Shown here: positions 51,922 through 60,430 of the stretch, piece by piece
Layout: each line of letters begins with the position of its first letter
How positions within the stretch are numbered: position 1 is the first letter of the stretch
Assembly: GCA_963660435.1 (NCBI GenBank)
Contig: CAVKYI010000006.1
Location: 1-64,000 of the forward strand
Direction of reading: 5' to 3'
Length of the DNA stretch: 64,000 nucleotides
DNA from: Hallerella sp963660435
GTDB taxonomy: Bacteria > Fibrobacterota > Fibrobacteria > Fibrobacterales > Fibrobacteraceae
Program-made: the position numbers and the translations under genes
Notes under the pieces: model-generated
Told to the model about the DNA's origin: nothing
The model's database searches: none
Seen by the model: the letters and a program-made list of their open reading frames with translations, nothing else

Positions 51922-52022
51922 ATAAAGATTTTTCGACAAGAACCCGGACGTTCCAGGTATTCAAGGCGATTTTCCAAGCGTTCATTCACTCGTTCATCGA
52001 GATTTTAGTTATAATAAGGCGC

Positions 52023-52916
52023 ATGGATTCAATTCAGACAATAGTCATCGCCGGCGGCACCCACGGCAACGAGCTCACGGGAACCAAACTCTACGAAAAA
52101 TGGAATGCCGACAGCAAGTGCTACGCCGACAGATGCCCTTCCGCAAGAATCACCCTGGTACACGCAAACATCGAAGCGACCGTCGCCTGTCGCCGATACA
52201 TCGACAAGGACCTGAACAGAAGCTTCGCAAAGAGCCTTCTTTCCCTGAAATCCCCGGAAGCCTACGAAATCCGCAGAGCGCAGGAACTTAACGAACGATT
52301 CGGGCCCAAAGGTCCGGACACCCGGACCGATCTGCTGATCGATGTCCACAACACGACATCCAACATGGGAATCTGCCTGATCCTTTCGGCAAGAGACCCT
52401 TTCACGATGCGCGCGAGCGCGGAGATTGTACACGAATTTCCGAACGCGTCTATCTACTACCAGCCGGAAGAACGCGAAGAATCGCCCTACTTCGGAACGG
52501 TCGCCAAGGCGGACATCTGTCTTGAAGTCGGTCCGCAACCTCACGGTTCGCTAGACGCGAAACTTTTCCGGGAAACAGAGCAGGTCGTCCTCCGCTACCT
52601 CGAACTCGCCGAAGAATGGAACGCGGGGACGCTCCAGGACAAGCCAAAAAGAAAGGTCGATATCTACACGCAATATAGGGACATCGACTATCCGCGCGAC
52701 AGGTTCGGAAAGATAACCGCAATGGTCCACCCGAACCTGAGAAACGGAGACTACGGCGAAGTCAAGCCCGGCGATCCGCTTTTCCAGACATTCGACTACA
52801 GGACGATTCGCTTCGACGGAGAAAGCAGCGTGTGGCCAATTTTCATCGACGAAAGCGCCTACTACGAAAAGCATCTCGCGATGAGTCTCACAGTCAAGAC
52901 ATCGGAGGAATGGTAA
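52023..52916 (+). CDS. Aspartoacylase-family amidohydrolase
   Basis: A 297-residue zinc hydrolase of the ASPA/AspA branch of the carboxypeptidase M14 fold. GGTHGNELTG (H14, E17) provides two zinc ligands; DLNRSF, DVHNTTSNMG with the third ligand His and EVGPQPHG with the catalytic Glu follow the mammalian N-acetylaspartate-cleaving enzyme closely. In bacteria such enzymes deacylate N-acyl amino acids; the true substrate is unknown here. The next gene begins at its stop (TAATG), so the two are likely coupled. Confidence 0.85.
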   Translation: MDSIQTIVIAGGTHGNELTGTKLYEKWNADSKCYADRCPSARITLVHANIEATVACRRYIDKDLNRSFAKSLLSLKSPEAYEIRRAQELNERFGPKGPDTRTDLLIDVHNTTSNMGICLILSARDPFTMRASAEIVHEFPNASIYYQPEEREESPYFGTVAKADICLEVGPQPHGSLDAKLFRETEQVVLRYLELAEEWNAGTLQDKPKRKVDIYTQYRDIDYPRDRFGKITAMVHPNLRNGDYGEVKPGDPLFQTFDYRTIRFDGESSVWPIFIDESAYYEKHLAMSLTVKTSEEW

Positions 52917-53536
52917 TGAACGAAGAAACCGGCGAACCCAGGGAACTGTCCACCGACGAAAAAATCGATTCGCTTCTATCGCTTATCGAATCCCAGCGCA
53001 AAGCGCCCTACGTTTCCAGATTCAACGAGATTCTCGACGGATTCGAGGATTTTCTGATAACGCGACCCGCGCCTCCGAGGGAATGGCAGGATCGCTTCGA
53101 CGCGTCCGGCAAGAAGTTCGACTACTGGCAAATCGTCCTCCCCGCGGACTTCCAGGATCCCTTCGAAGACGATTTGGGAAACATCCGGCGTCTGCGAAAC
53201 GAGTTTTCCGCCACAAGGCCCTCGATGGCGCTAGAACATCTGCTCGTCACGCGGAACTACTTTCTCTACGAAAACGGTCACGCTTCCCCGATTCCCGCTC
53301 CGCGCCCCATCCTGATGCTAGAAAGCATGGACGACGAGAAATCCAAGATCGACTGGGACTGTTGCTTCACCCTTTTCGGCGACGGAAGCTTTTACGCCTA
53401 CAATCTCGACCAGGACAACGAAGAGGAACTCGGCGAAGACTTCAAGAGCATTCTCAAGGAGAGAATCGGCATTCTTTCCGAAATGCGACTGGTCGTTCCG
53501 GCAGAAGGCCGCGATTACGGAATCATCACAAACTAA
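52916..53536 (+). CDS. Hypothetical cytoplasmic protein
   Basis: A 206-residue soluble protein with no signal or membrane segment, not recognised. The start at 52916 overlaps the previous stop and has GGAGGA six nt upstream; an ATG two codons earlier has no room for that site. The first part is acidic (ELSTDEKIDSLLSLIESQRK), the middle folded (YWQIVLPADFQDPFEDDLGNIRRLRNEF), and the end charged. It sits between the aspartoacylase and a HAD protein, spaced by 22 nt, in what may be a three-gene unit. Confidence 0.65.
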   Translation: MNEETGEPRELSTDEKIDSLLSLIESQRKAPYVSRFNEILDGFEDFLITRPAPPREWQDRFDASGKKFDYWQIVLPADFQDPFEDDLGNIRRLRNEFSATRPSMALEHLLVTRNYFLYENGHASPIPAPRPILMLESMDDEKSKIDWDCCFTLFGDGSFYAYNLDQDNEEELGEDFKSILKERIGILSEMRLVVPAEGRDYGIITN

Positions 53537-53558
53537 CGCCAAGGACTTCGAGACTCCG

Positions 53559-54422
53559 ATGGAAGCGTTCGAACGGGAAATCTACGCTCATTATTTCCGG
53601 CACGGAAACATCCGGCAGGCACAAGGCGCGGCACGGAACGTTTCGCTCGATTTTCTTCTCCAGGAATACGAAGCGTTCTTCTTCGACGCGTTCGGAACGT
53701 TCTATGCGCAGCGCGAAGTTCTCTATCCCGGCGCACTGGAAATGTACCGAAAGGTACGCAAAGCCAAAAAGCCAATGAGGCTCGTGACGAACGCGGCATC
53801 CGCGTCCGTTTCGCAGCTAGAAGAAAGCCTCGACCGGATGCAGATACCTTTTGACGCATCCGAAATCGTCTCGTCGGGAGACCTCTTCCCCGCTTTCGCC
53901 AGAGAAAACGGCATCCGCGAAGCCTTCTACATCGGACGTCCTGGCGGAGCGGCCTTCCTCGAAGCGGCCAATGTCAGGATTTCCGAAAATCCCTCGGAAG
54001 CGACAGTCATCGTTTCCGCTACGGGCAAGGAAGAATCCTTCTTCGATCGCGCCGTCAAAATCTTGAAGCGGAAAGGCGCAAGACTCGTCGTATTGAATCC
54101 GGACGCCTGGGCACCGCGCATCGGAAAGCCGCGGGATCCCGTATCGGGCGCCTACGCCCACAGGCTCTATCTCGAAGCCAAGCCCCAGGTCTTCTACTTC
54201 GGAAAGCCCTTCCGGGAAATCTTCGACACGGCGCTTTCCACGCTTCCGCACCCCATGCGCACGATCATGATAGGCGACACGCTCGCCACGGACATCGGAG
54301 GCGCGAAAAACGCGGGAATCGACGCGGCACTTCTCGTCGGCAGAAACGAACCCGCCGAAGATCTCGCCGAAGACGAAAGGTTCCTGGGCGTTCGACCGGA
54401 CTACTATCTGACGACAATCTGA
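53559..54422 (+). CDS. HAD-superfamily hydrolase, NagD-like
   Basis: A 287-residue protein with an N-terminal helix extension of about 35 residues. Motif I is FFDAFGTFY (D43-A-F45), motif II RLVTNAASAS with Thr, then a cap domain, motif III with K in YFGKPFREIF, and motif IV MIGDTLATDIGGAKNAGIDAALLVG, the arrangement of subfamily IIA such as NagD. Phosphatases in this group have DxD in motif I; here the second Asp is Phe, as in haloacid-dehalogenase-type DAYGT. Activity may differ from a phosphatase. Starts 22 nt after the hypothetical gene. Confidence 0.7.
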   Translation: MEAFEREIYAHYFRHGNIRQAQGAARNVSLDFLLQEYEAFFFDAFGTFYAQREVLYPGALEMYRKVRKAKKPMRLVTNAASASVSQLEESLDRMQIPFDASEIVSSGDLFPAFARENGIREAFYIGRPGGAAFLEAANVRISENPSEATVIVSATGKEESFFDRAVKILKRKGARLVVLNPDAWAPRIGKPRDPVSGAYAHRLYLEAKPQVFYFGKPFREIFDTALSTLPHPMRTIMIGDTLATDIGGAKNAGIDAALLVGRNEPAEDLAEDERFLGVRPDYYLTTI

Positions 54423-54453
54423 AGCACCCCTTGCCAAGACACGTCCCCTATGC

Positions 54454-54461
54454 TAGATTTG
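54454..54461 (+). promoter_or_regulatory. argF: TAnnTTTG promoter box before argF
   Basis: TAGATTTG, exact match, with TTG at 54431-54433 twenty nt upstream, as for a Bacteroidota -33/-7 pair. Confidence 0.65.
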
Positions 54462-54466
54462 TAATA

Positions 54467-54563
54467 GAAATCAAGGACATCCCCATCGTTCGGGGAAACG
54501 GAACCCGCCCAAAGCCTTTTGGACCGGTTTTTTTGTTTTTCCCGAAAAAGGACCTGATCAAAA
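54467..54563 (+). promoter_or_regulatory. Structured leader of argF with terminator-like hairpin
   Basis: About 95 nt between promoter and ATG. CCCC...GGGG (54481-54495) forms a small hairpin. Then AACCCGCCCAAA (54502-54513) pairs imperfectly with TTTGGACCGGTT, ending near 54529 and followed by a run of seven T. No arginine-rich leader peptide was seen. May be an attenuator or simply a terminator. Confidence 0.5.
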
Positions 54564-55517
54564 ATGATTGACAGAAACAGGCATTTGCTGCGCCTCGCCG
54601 ACTGGGACGAGGATCGCATACTCGAAACGATCGAAATCGCGATGCGTCTCAAGAAGGAAGTTCACGCCGGACAGTATTCCGACCGATTCCAGGGACAGTC
54701 CATCGGGATGTTCTTCGAAAAGCCGTCGCTTCGCACCATCACGACATTCCAGGTCGGCATGAACCAGCTCGGAGGATCCGCCGTCCTGCTTTCCCCGGAT
54801 TCCATCGGGCTTGGAAAGCGCGAAAGCGTCCACGACGTAGCCTACTGTCTCTCCCGCTGGGTGAACGCGCTTGTCGTCCGCTGCTTCAGGCAGGAACTTG
54901 TCGAAAAGCTCGCCGAATACGGATCGATTCCGGTCGTGAACGCCCTGACCGACGATTCCCACCCCTGCCAGGCCTTCGCGTTTGCCGAGACGATTCGCGA
55001 AAACATCGGCGATTTCGCCGGCAAGACCATCGCCTTCATCGGGGACGGCAACAATGTCGCGAACTCCTTCCTCGTCCTCTGCGCAAAGCTCGGCATGAAC
55101 TTTACGCTCGCCTGCCCCGAAGGATACGAGCAGCCGAAAGCCGTCATCGAGGAGATGGAACCGTACTTCAGGAAACGCGGCACCGCCTACCGCGTCTTCC
55201 ATGATCCGAAGGAAGCCGTCAAGGATGCGGACATCCTGTATAGCGATGTCTGGGTCAGCATGGGCCAGGAAGGCGAAAAGGAATCCAAGCAGAACCATTT
55301 CAGGCCTTTCCAGATAAACGACGAACTTTTGAAGCTCGCTCCGGAAAGCTGCAAGGTCAGCCACTGTCTTCCGGCGCACCGCGGCGAGGAAATCACGGAT
55401 TCCGTCATGGACAATCCCAAGGTAAACCTGGCGTTCGAGGAAGCGGAAAACCGCCTGCATGCCCACAAGGCCGTGCTCTGGCAGCTGATGCAAGCGACCG
55501 AAGATCTCGGAAATTAA
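54564..55517 (+). CDS. argF: Ornithine carbamoyltransferase
   Basis: Makes citrulline from ornithine and carbamoyl phosphate in arginine synthesis. 317 residues. The carbamoyl-phosphate loop is FEKPSLRTITTF (SLRT for the usual STRT), then HPCQAFAF, GDGNNVANSFL, and HCLPAHRGEEITDSV with the catalytic Cys. The end HAHKAVLWQLM is typical. The S-L-R-T variant occurs in some OTCases. Aspartate carbamoyltransferase is excluded by HCLPAHRGEE. ATG at 54564 follows the structured leader; a terminator follows. Confidence 0.93.
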   Translation: MIDRNRHLLRLADWDEDRILETIEIAMRLKKEVHAGQYSDRFQGQSIGMFFEKPSLRTITTFQVGMNQLGGSAVLLSPDSIGLGKRESVHDVAYCLSRWVNALVVRCFRQELVEKLAEYGSIPVVNALTDDSHPCQAFAFAETIRENIGDFAGKTIAFIGDGNNVANSFLVLCAKLGMNFTLACPEGYEQPKAVIEEMEPYFRKRGTAYRVFHDPKEAVKDADILYSDVWVSMGQEGEKESKQNHFRPFQINDELLKLAPESCKVSHCLPAHRGEEITDSVMDNPKVNLAFEEAENRLHAHKAVLWQLMQATEDLGN

Positions 55518-55538
55518 ACGAAATCCGACCGAAATTTC

Positions 55539-55563
55539 GCCCTGCCTTGCGCAGGGCTTTTTT
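55539..55563 (+). terminator. Terminator after argF
   Basis: GCCCTGC and GCAGGGC around CTTGC, followed by TTTTTT. Confidence 0.85.
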
Positions 55564-55652
55564 GCATTTCCAAATGCCATCCGCGGAAAAAAGGCTATCT
55601 TTTTCGAAAGAAAGTCTATATTGTAGGCAGATATTCCCTTGCGAGGTTTTCC

Positions 55653-58600
55653 TTGTACCGATTCTTTGCGCTAGTTCTCTTCTTGCCGCTTGCCCTTCTT
55701 GCACAAGTGCAGTTTCCGCACGGTTCCGGCATCGTCGATGTCACAAAGTCTCCCTATAACGCAAAGACCGACGGCAAGACCGATGTCACGGAAATCATCC
55801 AGCGGGCGCTAGACGATCACCCGAACGGAAACTACGTCATCTATCTGCCAAACGGGACATACCTGATTTCCAGGCAGCTCAGCTGGCCCCAGGCGGAAAA
55901 GGAAGAAAATTCCTACCGCCGTACGATTCTCCAGGGCGAAAGCATGGGCGGAACGCACATCGTACTCAAGGACAATTCCTACGGCTACGACAATCCAGAC
56001 GCGCCGCGCGCAATGCTCTACACGGGCGTGGGAAACTACCCGCACAACCGAAATGCCATCCGCGACATTTCGCTCCACACCGGCAAGGAAAACCCCGGCG
56101 CGATAGGCATCCGCTTCAACGCGAACTACCAGGGAACCATCCTGAACGTCAAGATCTTTTCGGGGGACGGGACAGGCGTCGCGGGCATCGACATGAACTA
56201 CACGGAAGGCATCGGGCCGCTGCTCGTGAAGAACGTGGAAATCCGGGGATTCGACGTCGGAATCCTTACCGGGTTTCCGATGTACGGGATGACTTTCGAA
56301 CACATCACCCTCCACGGCCAGAAAAAGTACGGCATCGAAAACCACGACCAGGTTCTCACCATCCGCAATCTTCGCAGCCACAATGAAGTCCCCGCCATCG
56401 CGAACTTCGGCGAAAACGCCCTGCTCACGATGATCGGCGGCGCGCTCGAATACACGGGAAAGAAAAAGGCCAAGGATCCCGCCATCTACAATGAAGGTTT
56501 CCTCTTTGCGCGGGACATCGCCACGAGCCGTTACGCGAAAGCGATCGAAGACAGGGGACCCGCTAGCGGCGAAGGGCTTCCCGGCCCGGAAATCATCGAA
56601 TATTCCTCCGACATTCCGACGAACCTATGCCATTCCCCGCAATACTCGTTCAAGCTTTCCATCGCCGAGACTCTAATTCCCATGGAACAATCGCCCGACC
56701 AGTGGGTAGGCATCGCGGGAGACTACGGCGGAACGACTGGCACGGGCAGCGACGATTCCAAGGCAATCCAGCAGGCTATCGACGACGGAGCGGAAACCAT
56801 CTACTTCACCCCGGGAGGCCGCTACACCATCAACCGGGACGTCATCATCCGAAACCGAGTACGGAAGATTATCGGAACGGAAGCTACAATCGACGGCACC
56901 GGAAAGTTCATCGTCGAAGGCGGCGCGTTCAAGGAAATCACGTTCGAGCGATTCGGGGAATTCGGCGCGGGCATCTTCCACAAATCGCCCCAGACACTTA
57001 TTCTCAAGAACATGAAGATCAAGGACTATGCGAGCGCGAAATCGGGCGCAGGCGATCTCTACATGGAAGATGTCGCCATTAGCCACATGGAAATCAACCT
57101 CCAGCACGTGTGGGCCCGCAGCCTCTACATGAACAACGACCGCAAGACGAAAATCGAGAACAACGGCGGAACGCTCTGGATTCTGGGGCTTACCGCCGAA
57201 AACGGCAACACGGTTCTCCTCAACCGGGACCGCGGCGAAGCGGAACTTCTAGGCGTCCACGTCATATCGAGCCGCAAGGCGAAGACCGCGCCGATGTTCA
57301 TCAACGATTCCGCAAGCCTTTCCGTCGAAGGTTTCCGCGAAACCCTTCTCCAGGGGAACGCCTTCCCGAAAATCGCGGTCGAAACCCGGAACGGAGAATC
57401 CAAGACGCTCGAATCGAGCGGGCTTCTCAAGAATCCGAGCGGCGGCACCATGATGACGCTCTTTGTCGGCTACGTCCCGAAAGTCGGCGAGAACGAACCG
57501 CCAGAAGTCGAAGGCGCCGAGAACATGATCCTTCTCCAGTCCGACAAGGCAAGACTTTCCGGCGTGGTCTTCGACGATGGCCGCGGAAACAAAGGCTACT
57601 GCAGCGACCCCGTCGAATGGAAGAAGGTGAGCGGACCGGGACGCGTCGTCTTCTCCGACGAAAAGGAATACGAAACAGACGTCACTTTTTCCTACAGCGG
57701 CAGATACGGCATTTCGTTCACGGCGGACGACGGCGAGTTCAAGTCGTCCGACACGACACACATCTACGTTTTCGACCTTCGCACGACGACCAAGGATCAC
57801 AGCGGAAACGGCGTCGCCTCTGGACGCGGCATGGACACCTGGGTTTCGGAATTCGACACGTACACGGAACACGGCAGCGATTCCCTGTTACAGATAGGTT
57901 ACAGCAAGCAAGGTTCAAGCGCGAAGATCTACCTCAAGTTCGACGTTTCGGCGATTCCAGGACCTATCTCCGATGCGGCGCTCCAGCTTTCCGTCCCGGA
58001 CGATCCGCGCTACAAGAACAAGAAAAAGCCTGTCCAGTGGAATGTCTTCGGACTTCTCGAAGAACCGGGAAAGGATTTCGGCGACGGAATCGCCCCGGCA
58101 GACTGGCAGGAAACCGAACTGAACTGGTATAACGCTCCGGCAAACCAGAATGCGCCCGGCGGCGCCTATGTTCCCAAGAAGTCGCGCGGCGGCGGAATCG
58201 ATCCGCGCTACACGAGCTATCTCGGCACGATCACGCCCAACCCGAACTCGCCGTTCGGCTCGTTCCTCAAGAGCGCAAGCCTCACGGAATTCATGAAGCG
58301 GAAACACAAGTCGAAGCTCTTCACGTTCATCCTTTCGGCAGTCGCCCCGTCCGACTCGAACTACTACGTCTATTCGCGCGAAGCGGGCAAGGCGCTCGCC
58401 CCCGCGCTCTACGTCAGCTACTTCGATTCGAACCGCACGGTCAGCGGCGCCGCGACCGAAAGCGCCATCTCGCTTTCCAAGGTGAACATCAACATCGTTT
58501 CGCTCGACTGCAACTTCGACCTCACGATCGGGGAACCCCAATTCGTAAAGATCGAGATTTTCAACGAATCCGGCAAATTCATCCAGCAGCTATGCGGGCG

Positions 58601-58727
58601 AGAACTCGAAAGCGAAAAGAAATACACGTTCAAATTCAAGGCGAAGAACTTCCCCACCGGAAAATACACGCTCAAGGTTTCCGGCGAATCCTTTTCGAAA
58701 GAACAGAAATTCTACATCCTGAACTAG
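55653..58727 (+). CDS. Large secreted beta-helix protein (pectate-lyase-3/GH55-like)
   Basis: A 1024-residue secreted protein, likely acting on or binding a plant polysaccharide. TTG at 55653 opens a signal peptide (MYRFFALVLFLPLALLAQ). Two right-handed beta-helix regions follow, the first beginning VDVTKSPYNAKTDGKTDVTEIIQRALDD and the second at about residue 348, WVGIAGDYGGTTGTGSDDSKAIQQAIDDGAETIYF, each the opening of a pectate-lyase-3 domain as in GH55 glucanases. Then a PKD-like strand (VVFSDEKEYETDVTFSYSGRYGISFTADDGE), a DNRLRE/CBM96-like module (SSAKIYLKFDVSAI...ETELNWYNAP), and a sorting domain (VKIEIFNESGKFIQQ...KEQKFYILN). No catalytic residue was assigned. Confidence 0.75.
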   Translation: MYRFFALVLFLPLALLAQVQFPHGSGIVDVTKSPYNAKTDGKTDVTEIIQRALDDHPNGNYVIYLPNGTYLISRQLSWPQAEKEENSYRRTILQGESMGGTHIVLKDNSYGYDNPDAPRAMLYTGVGNYPHNRNAIRDISLHTGKENPGAIGIRFNANYQGTILNVKIFSGDGTGVAGIDMNYTEGIGPLLVKNVEIRGFDVGILTGFPMYGMTFEHITLHGQKKYGIENHDQVLTIRNLRSHNEVPAIANFGENALLTMIGGALEYTGKKKAKDPAIYNEGFLFARDIATSRYAKAIEDRGPASGEGLPGPEIIEYSSDIPTNLCHSPQYSFKLSIAETLIPMEQSPDQWVGIAGDYGGTTGTGSDDSKAIQQAIDDGAETIYFTPGGRYTINRDVIIRNRVRKIIGTEATIDGTGKFIVEGGAFKEITFERFGEFGAGIFHKSPQTLILKNMKIKDYASAKSGAGDLYMEDVAISHMEINLQHVWARSLYMNNDRKTKIENNGGTLWILGLTAENGNTVLLNRDRGEAELLGVHVISSRKAKTAPMFINDSASLSVEGFRETLLQGNAFPKIAVETRNGESKTLESSGLLKNPSGGTMMTLFVGYVPKVGENEPPEVEGAENMILLQSDKARLSGVVFDDGRGNKGYCSDPVEWKKVSGPGRVVFSDEKEYETDVTFSYSGRYGISFTADDGEFKSSDTTHIYVFDLRTTTKDHSGNGVASGRGMDTWVSEFDTYTEHGSDSLLQIGYSKQGSSAKIYLKFDVSAIPGPISDAALQLSVPDDPRYKNKKKPVQWNVFGLLEEPGKDFGDGIAPADWQETELNWYNAPANQNAPGGAYVPKKSRGGGIDPRYTSYLGTITPNPNSPFGSFLKSASLTEFMKRKHKSKLFTFILSAVAPSDSNYYVYSREAGKALAPALYVSYFDSNRTVSGAATESAISLSKVNINIVSLDCNFDLTIGEPQFVKIEIFNESGKFIQQLCGRELESEKKYTFKFKAKNFPTGKYTLKVSGESFSKEQKFYILN

Positions 58728-58734
58728 GTGTCCC

Positions 58735-60339
58735 ATGAAGTCCCAACTTTTTTCCTTTTTACCTATACTTCTTGCCGCAGCGCTTGTCGGCTGCGGAAGC
58801 GACAGCGGATCGTCGGCAAGCGAAAGCTCCTCTTCGACGAGTTCTTCTTCCGAATCTTCCAGTTCGCTATCCAACCGGCTAGACGTCACCTATGCCGACA
58901 CGCTATCTTCCGACACGCTATCCATTTCGTGCAAGACAGCGGAAGGATCCTGCAAGCTATACCTCGGCGAATATCCCGTGGGAACGCTCATCGAAATTTT
59001 CGCAAGGAAAGCCTCCGGAGAAAGCCCCGATTCCTTTTTCGTCCGCGAAGAGCAGGGAAAAAACCTTGTGCCCGAGACATACACGATTGACGCAGGCGAT
59101 ACGGTTTACAATACGCAAGACGCATTCGCAAGATTCGGCGACACGAGTTTCGCACATTCCCGATTCGTCACGACCCAAGGCTCGGGATTCTATTACGTCG
59201 ATGTCCCCGTCAAAAGCGGAAAGGATTCCTCGTCCGAATTCCTGATGGCGGCAAATGTTCTTTCCGGTCATTACATCTATGCAGACGGGGATGATTCCAC
59301 GACGATTGCGCCCGGAGATACGCTGCGCGGATTCTTCCTCCTGGAAACCGCCCCTAAAAAAGCCGTCGTCCGATTTTCCGCATCGGTCGGCAAAAGCATC
59401 AACGTGAAAGCCTCCGGCAAGTCGATTTCGGGAATCGACCTGCAAAAGGACGGAAAAGACGTCGCTTCGGGAAACCCGATCGACGAGCAGATCCTACCCG
59501 AAAAAAAGGCGGACTATGCCGTTGCCGTCTATCCCCAAGGCGCCCCCGACTACACGACGGGTCCTTATGCCTACTTTGAAATCCAGACCAGTTCCCGCGA
59601 CCTTCTAAAGGGCGAATACCTGGCAAATCCCGATTCCATCAGAACCGTCGGCGACACGCTGGTCGTCGTCCGCGAAAAGAACGACGCCGCCAAATACTAT
59701 CTGCGACAAGAGCAATACGTATGGCTCGCCAACCTGGACAAGGGAGATTCCATCCAGGTTTCCCACGAAATCGAAGGATACTATTCGGGCGCAAGCTACC
59801 CGGCGACATACGCGATTCTGGATTCCGCCGGAGATTCCGTCGCATCCGTTTCGGAAACACGGCGACTCTTTGTCGCCGACAAAAAGGGTCCTTTCTACCT
59901 GCACTACGTCCGCCTGAATTCCCCGCCGAATTCCCAGAGCCAGATCCTGACGCTCAAGACATCCATCGAGCGATTCGGCTATGTCACCCGGTTTTTCTTC
60001 TACGACGAGGAACGCGAGGAACCTCTCGAGACAAGGAACGTCTCGACCGGGGACACGCTCCACTTTTCGAGGCTGGCTCTCCGCGCTGAACCTTCCGACG
60101 CGAGCAGCAATGCCGTCTGGTATGTTCCCTGCGCGGATCTGGGACTCATCCGCTCCGCCTATTCGGAAAGCAGCTGTTCCGGTTATGGAACCGAGCAGCT
60201 CATCGGGGCGACGAACATCGCCATCACGACCGACCCGAACAGCGCGGGCGAAATCATCCACCTGATAGCCCAGAGCCTTGCCGATCCCCATGCACGCGAC
60301 ACGTTGAATGTTTTTATCAGCGATTCCGACTCGCCATAG
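58735..60339 (+). CDS. Ser-rich lipoprotein
   Basis: A 534-residue lipoprotein with signal MKSQLFSFLPILLAAALVGC (lipobox LVGC) and a Ser-rich spacer of about 30 residues, typical of Fibrobacter surface proteins. The rest has repeated beta-strand patterns (SISCKTAEGSCKLYLGEYPVGTLIEIF...YTIDAGDTVYN; RTVGDTLVVVREKN; GDSIQVSHEIEGYYSG) that suggest several Ig-like or PPC-like domains, but none is recognised with confidence. Starts 7 nt after the beta-helix gene and is probably in its transcript, so a part in the same surface activity is plausible. Confidence 0.6.
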   Translation: MKSQLFSFLPILLAAALVGCGSDSGSSASESSSSTSSSSESSSSLSNRLDVTYADTLSSDTLSISCKTAEGSCKLYLGEYPVGTLIEIFARKASGESPDSFFVREEQGKNLVPETYTIDAGDTVYNTQDAFARFGDTSFAHSRFVTTQGSGFYYVDVPVKSGKDSSSEFLMAANVLSGHYIYADGDDSTTIAPGDTLRGFFLLETAPKKAVVRFSASVGKSINVKASGKSISGIDLQKDGKDVASGNPIDEQILPEKKADYAVAVYPQGAPDYTTGPYAYFEIQTSSRDLLKGEYLANPDSIRTVGDTLVVVREKNDAAKYYLRQEQYVWLANLDKGDSIQVSHEIEGYYSGASYPATYAILDSAGDSVASVSETRRLFVADKKGPFYLHYVRLNSPPNSQSQILTLKTSIERFGYVTRFFFYDEEREEPLETRNVSTGDTLHFSRLALRAEPSDASSNAVWYVPCADLGLIRSAYSESSCSGYGTEQLIGATNIAITTDPNSAGEIIHLIAQSLADPHARDTLNVFISDSDSP

Positions 60340-60349
60340 GATTTTTTTC

Positions 60350-60357
60350 TATCTTTG
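60350..60357 (+). promoter_or_regulatory. rpsD: TAnnTTTG promoter box for rpsD
   Basis: TATCTTTG, exact match, 73 nt before the ATG at 60431. Confidence 0.6.
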
Positions 60358-60430
60358 GAGACCCCGGGATGTCGTGCCAAGCTCTGCCAGCATCTCCGGT
60401 TTAACGAAAGAGCTTCCTTTCGAGGTAACA
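60356..60430 (+). promoter_or_regulatory. Possible S4-responsive pseudoknot leader of rpsD
   Basis: AAGCTCT (60379-60385) pairs with AGAGCTT (60409-60415), while GGATG (60368-60372) can pair with CATCT (60391-60395), or GGAGA (60356-60360) with TCTCC (60393-60397). The two pairings cross, as in a pseudoknot. S4 represses its own synthesis through pseudoknot leaders in E. coli and Bacillus, so this is a reasonable inference. Confidence 0.45.

Noticed and set aside
54467..54563. A known riboswitch in the argF leader, such as the glutamine class
   Set aside because: ATCGTT and ACGGAA fragments are present, but the defining hairpin and conserved core are not.
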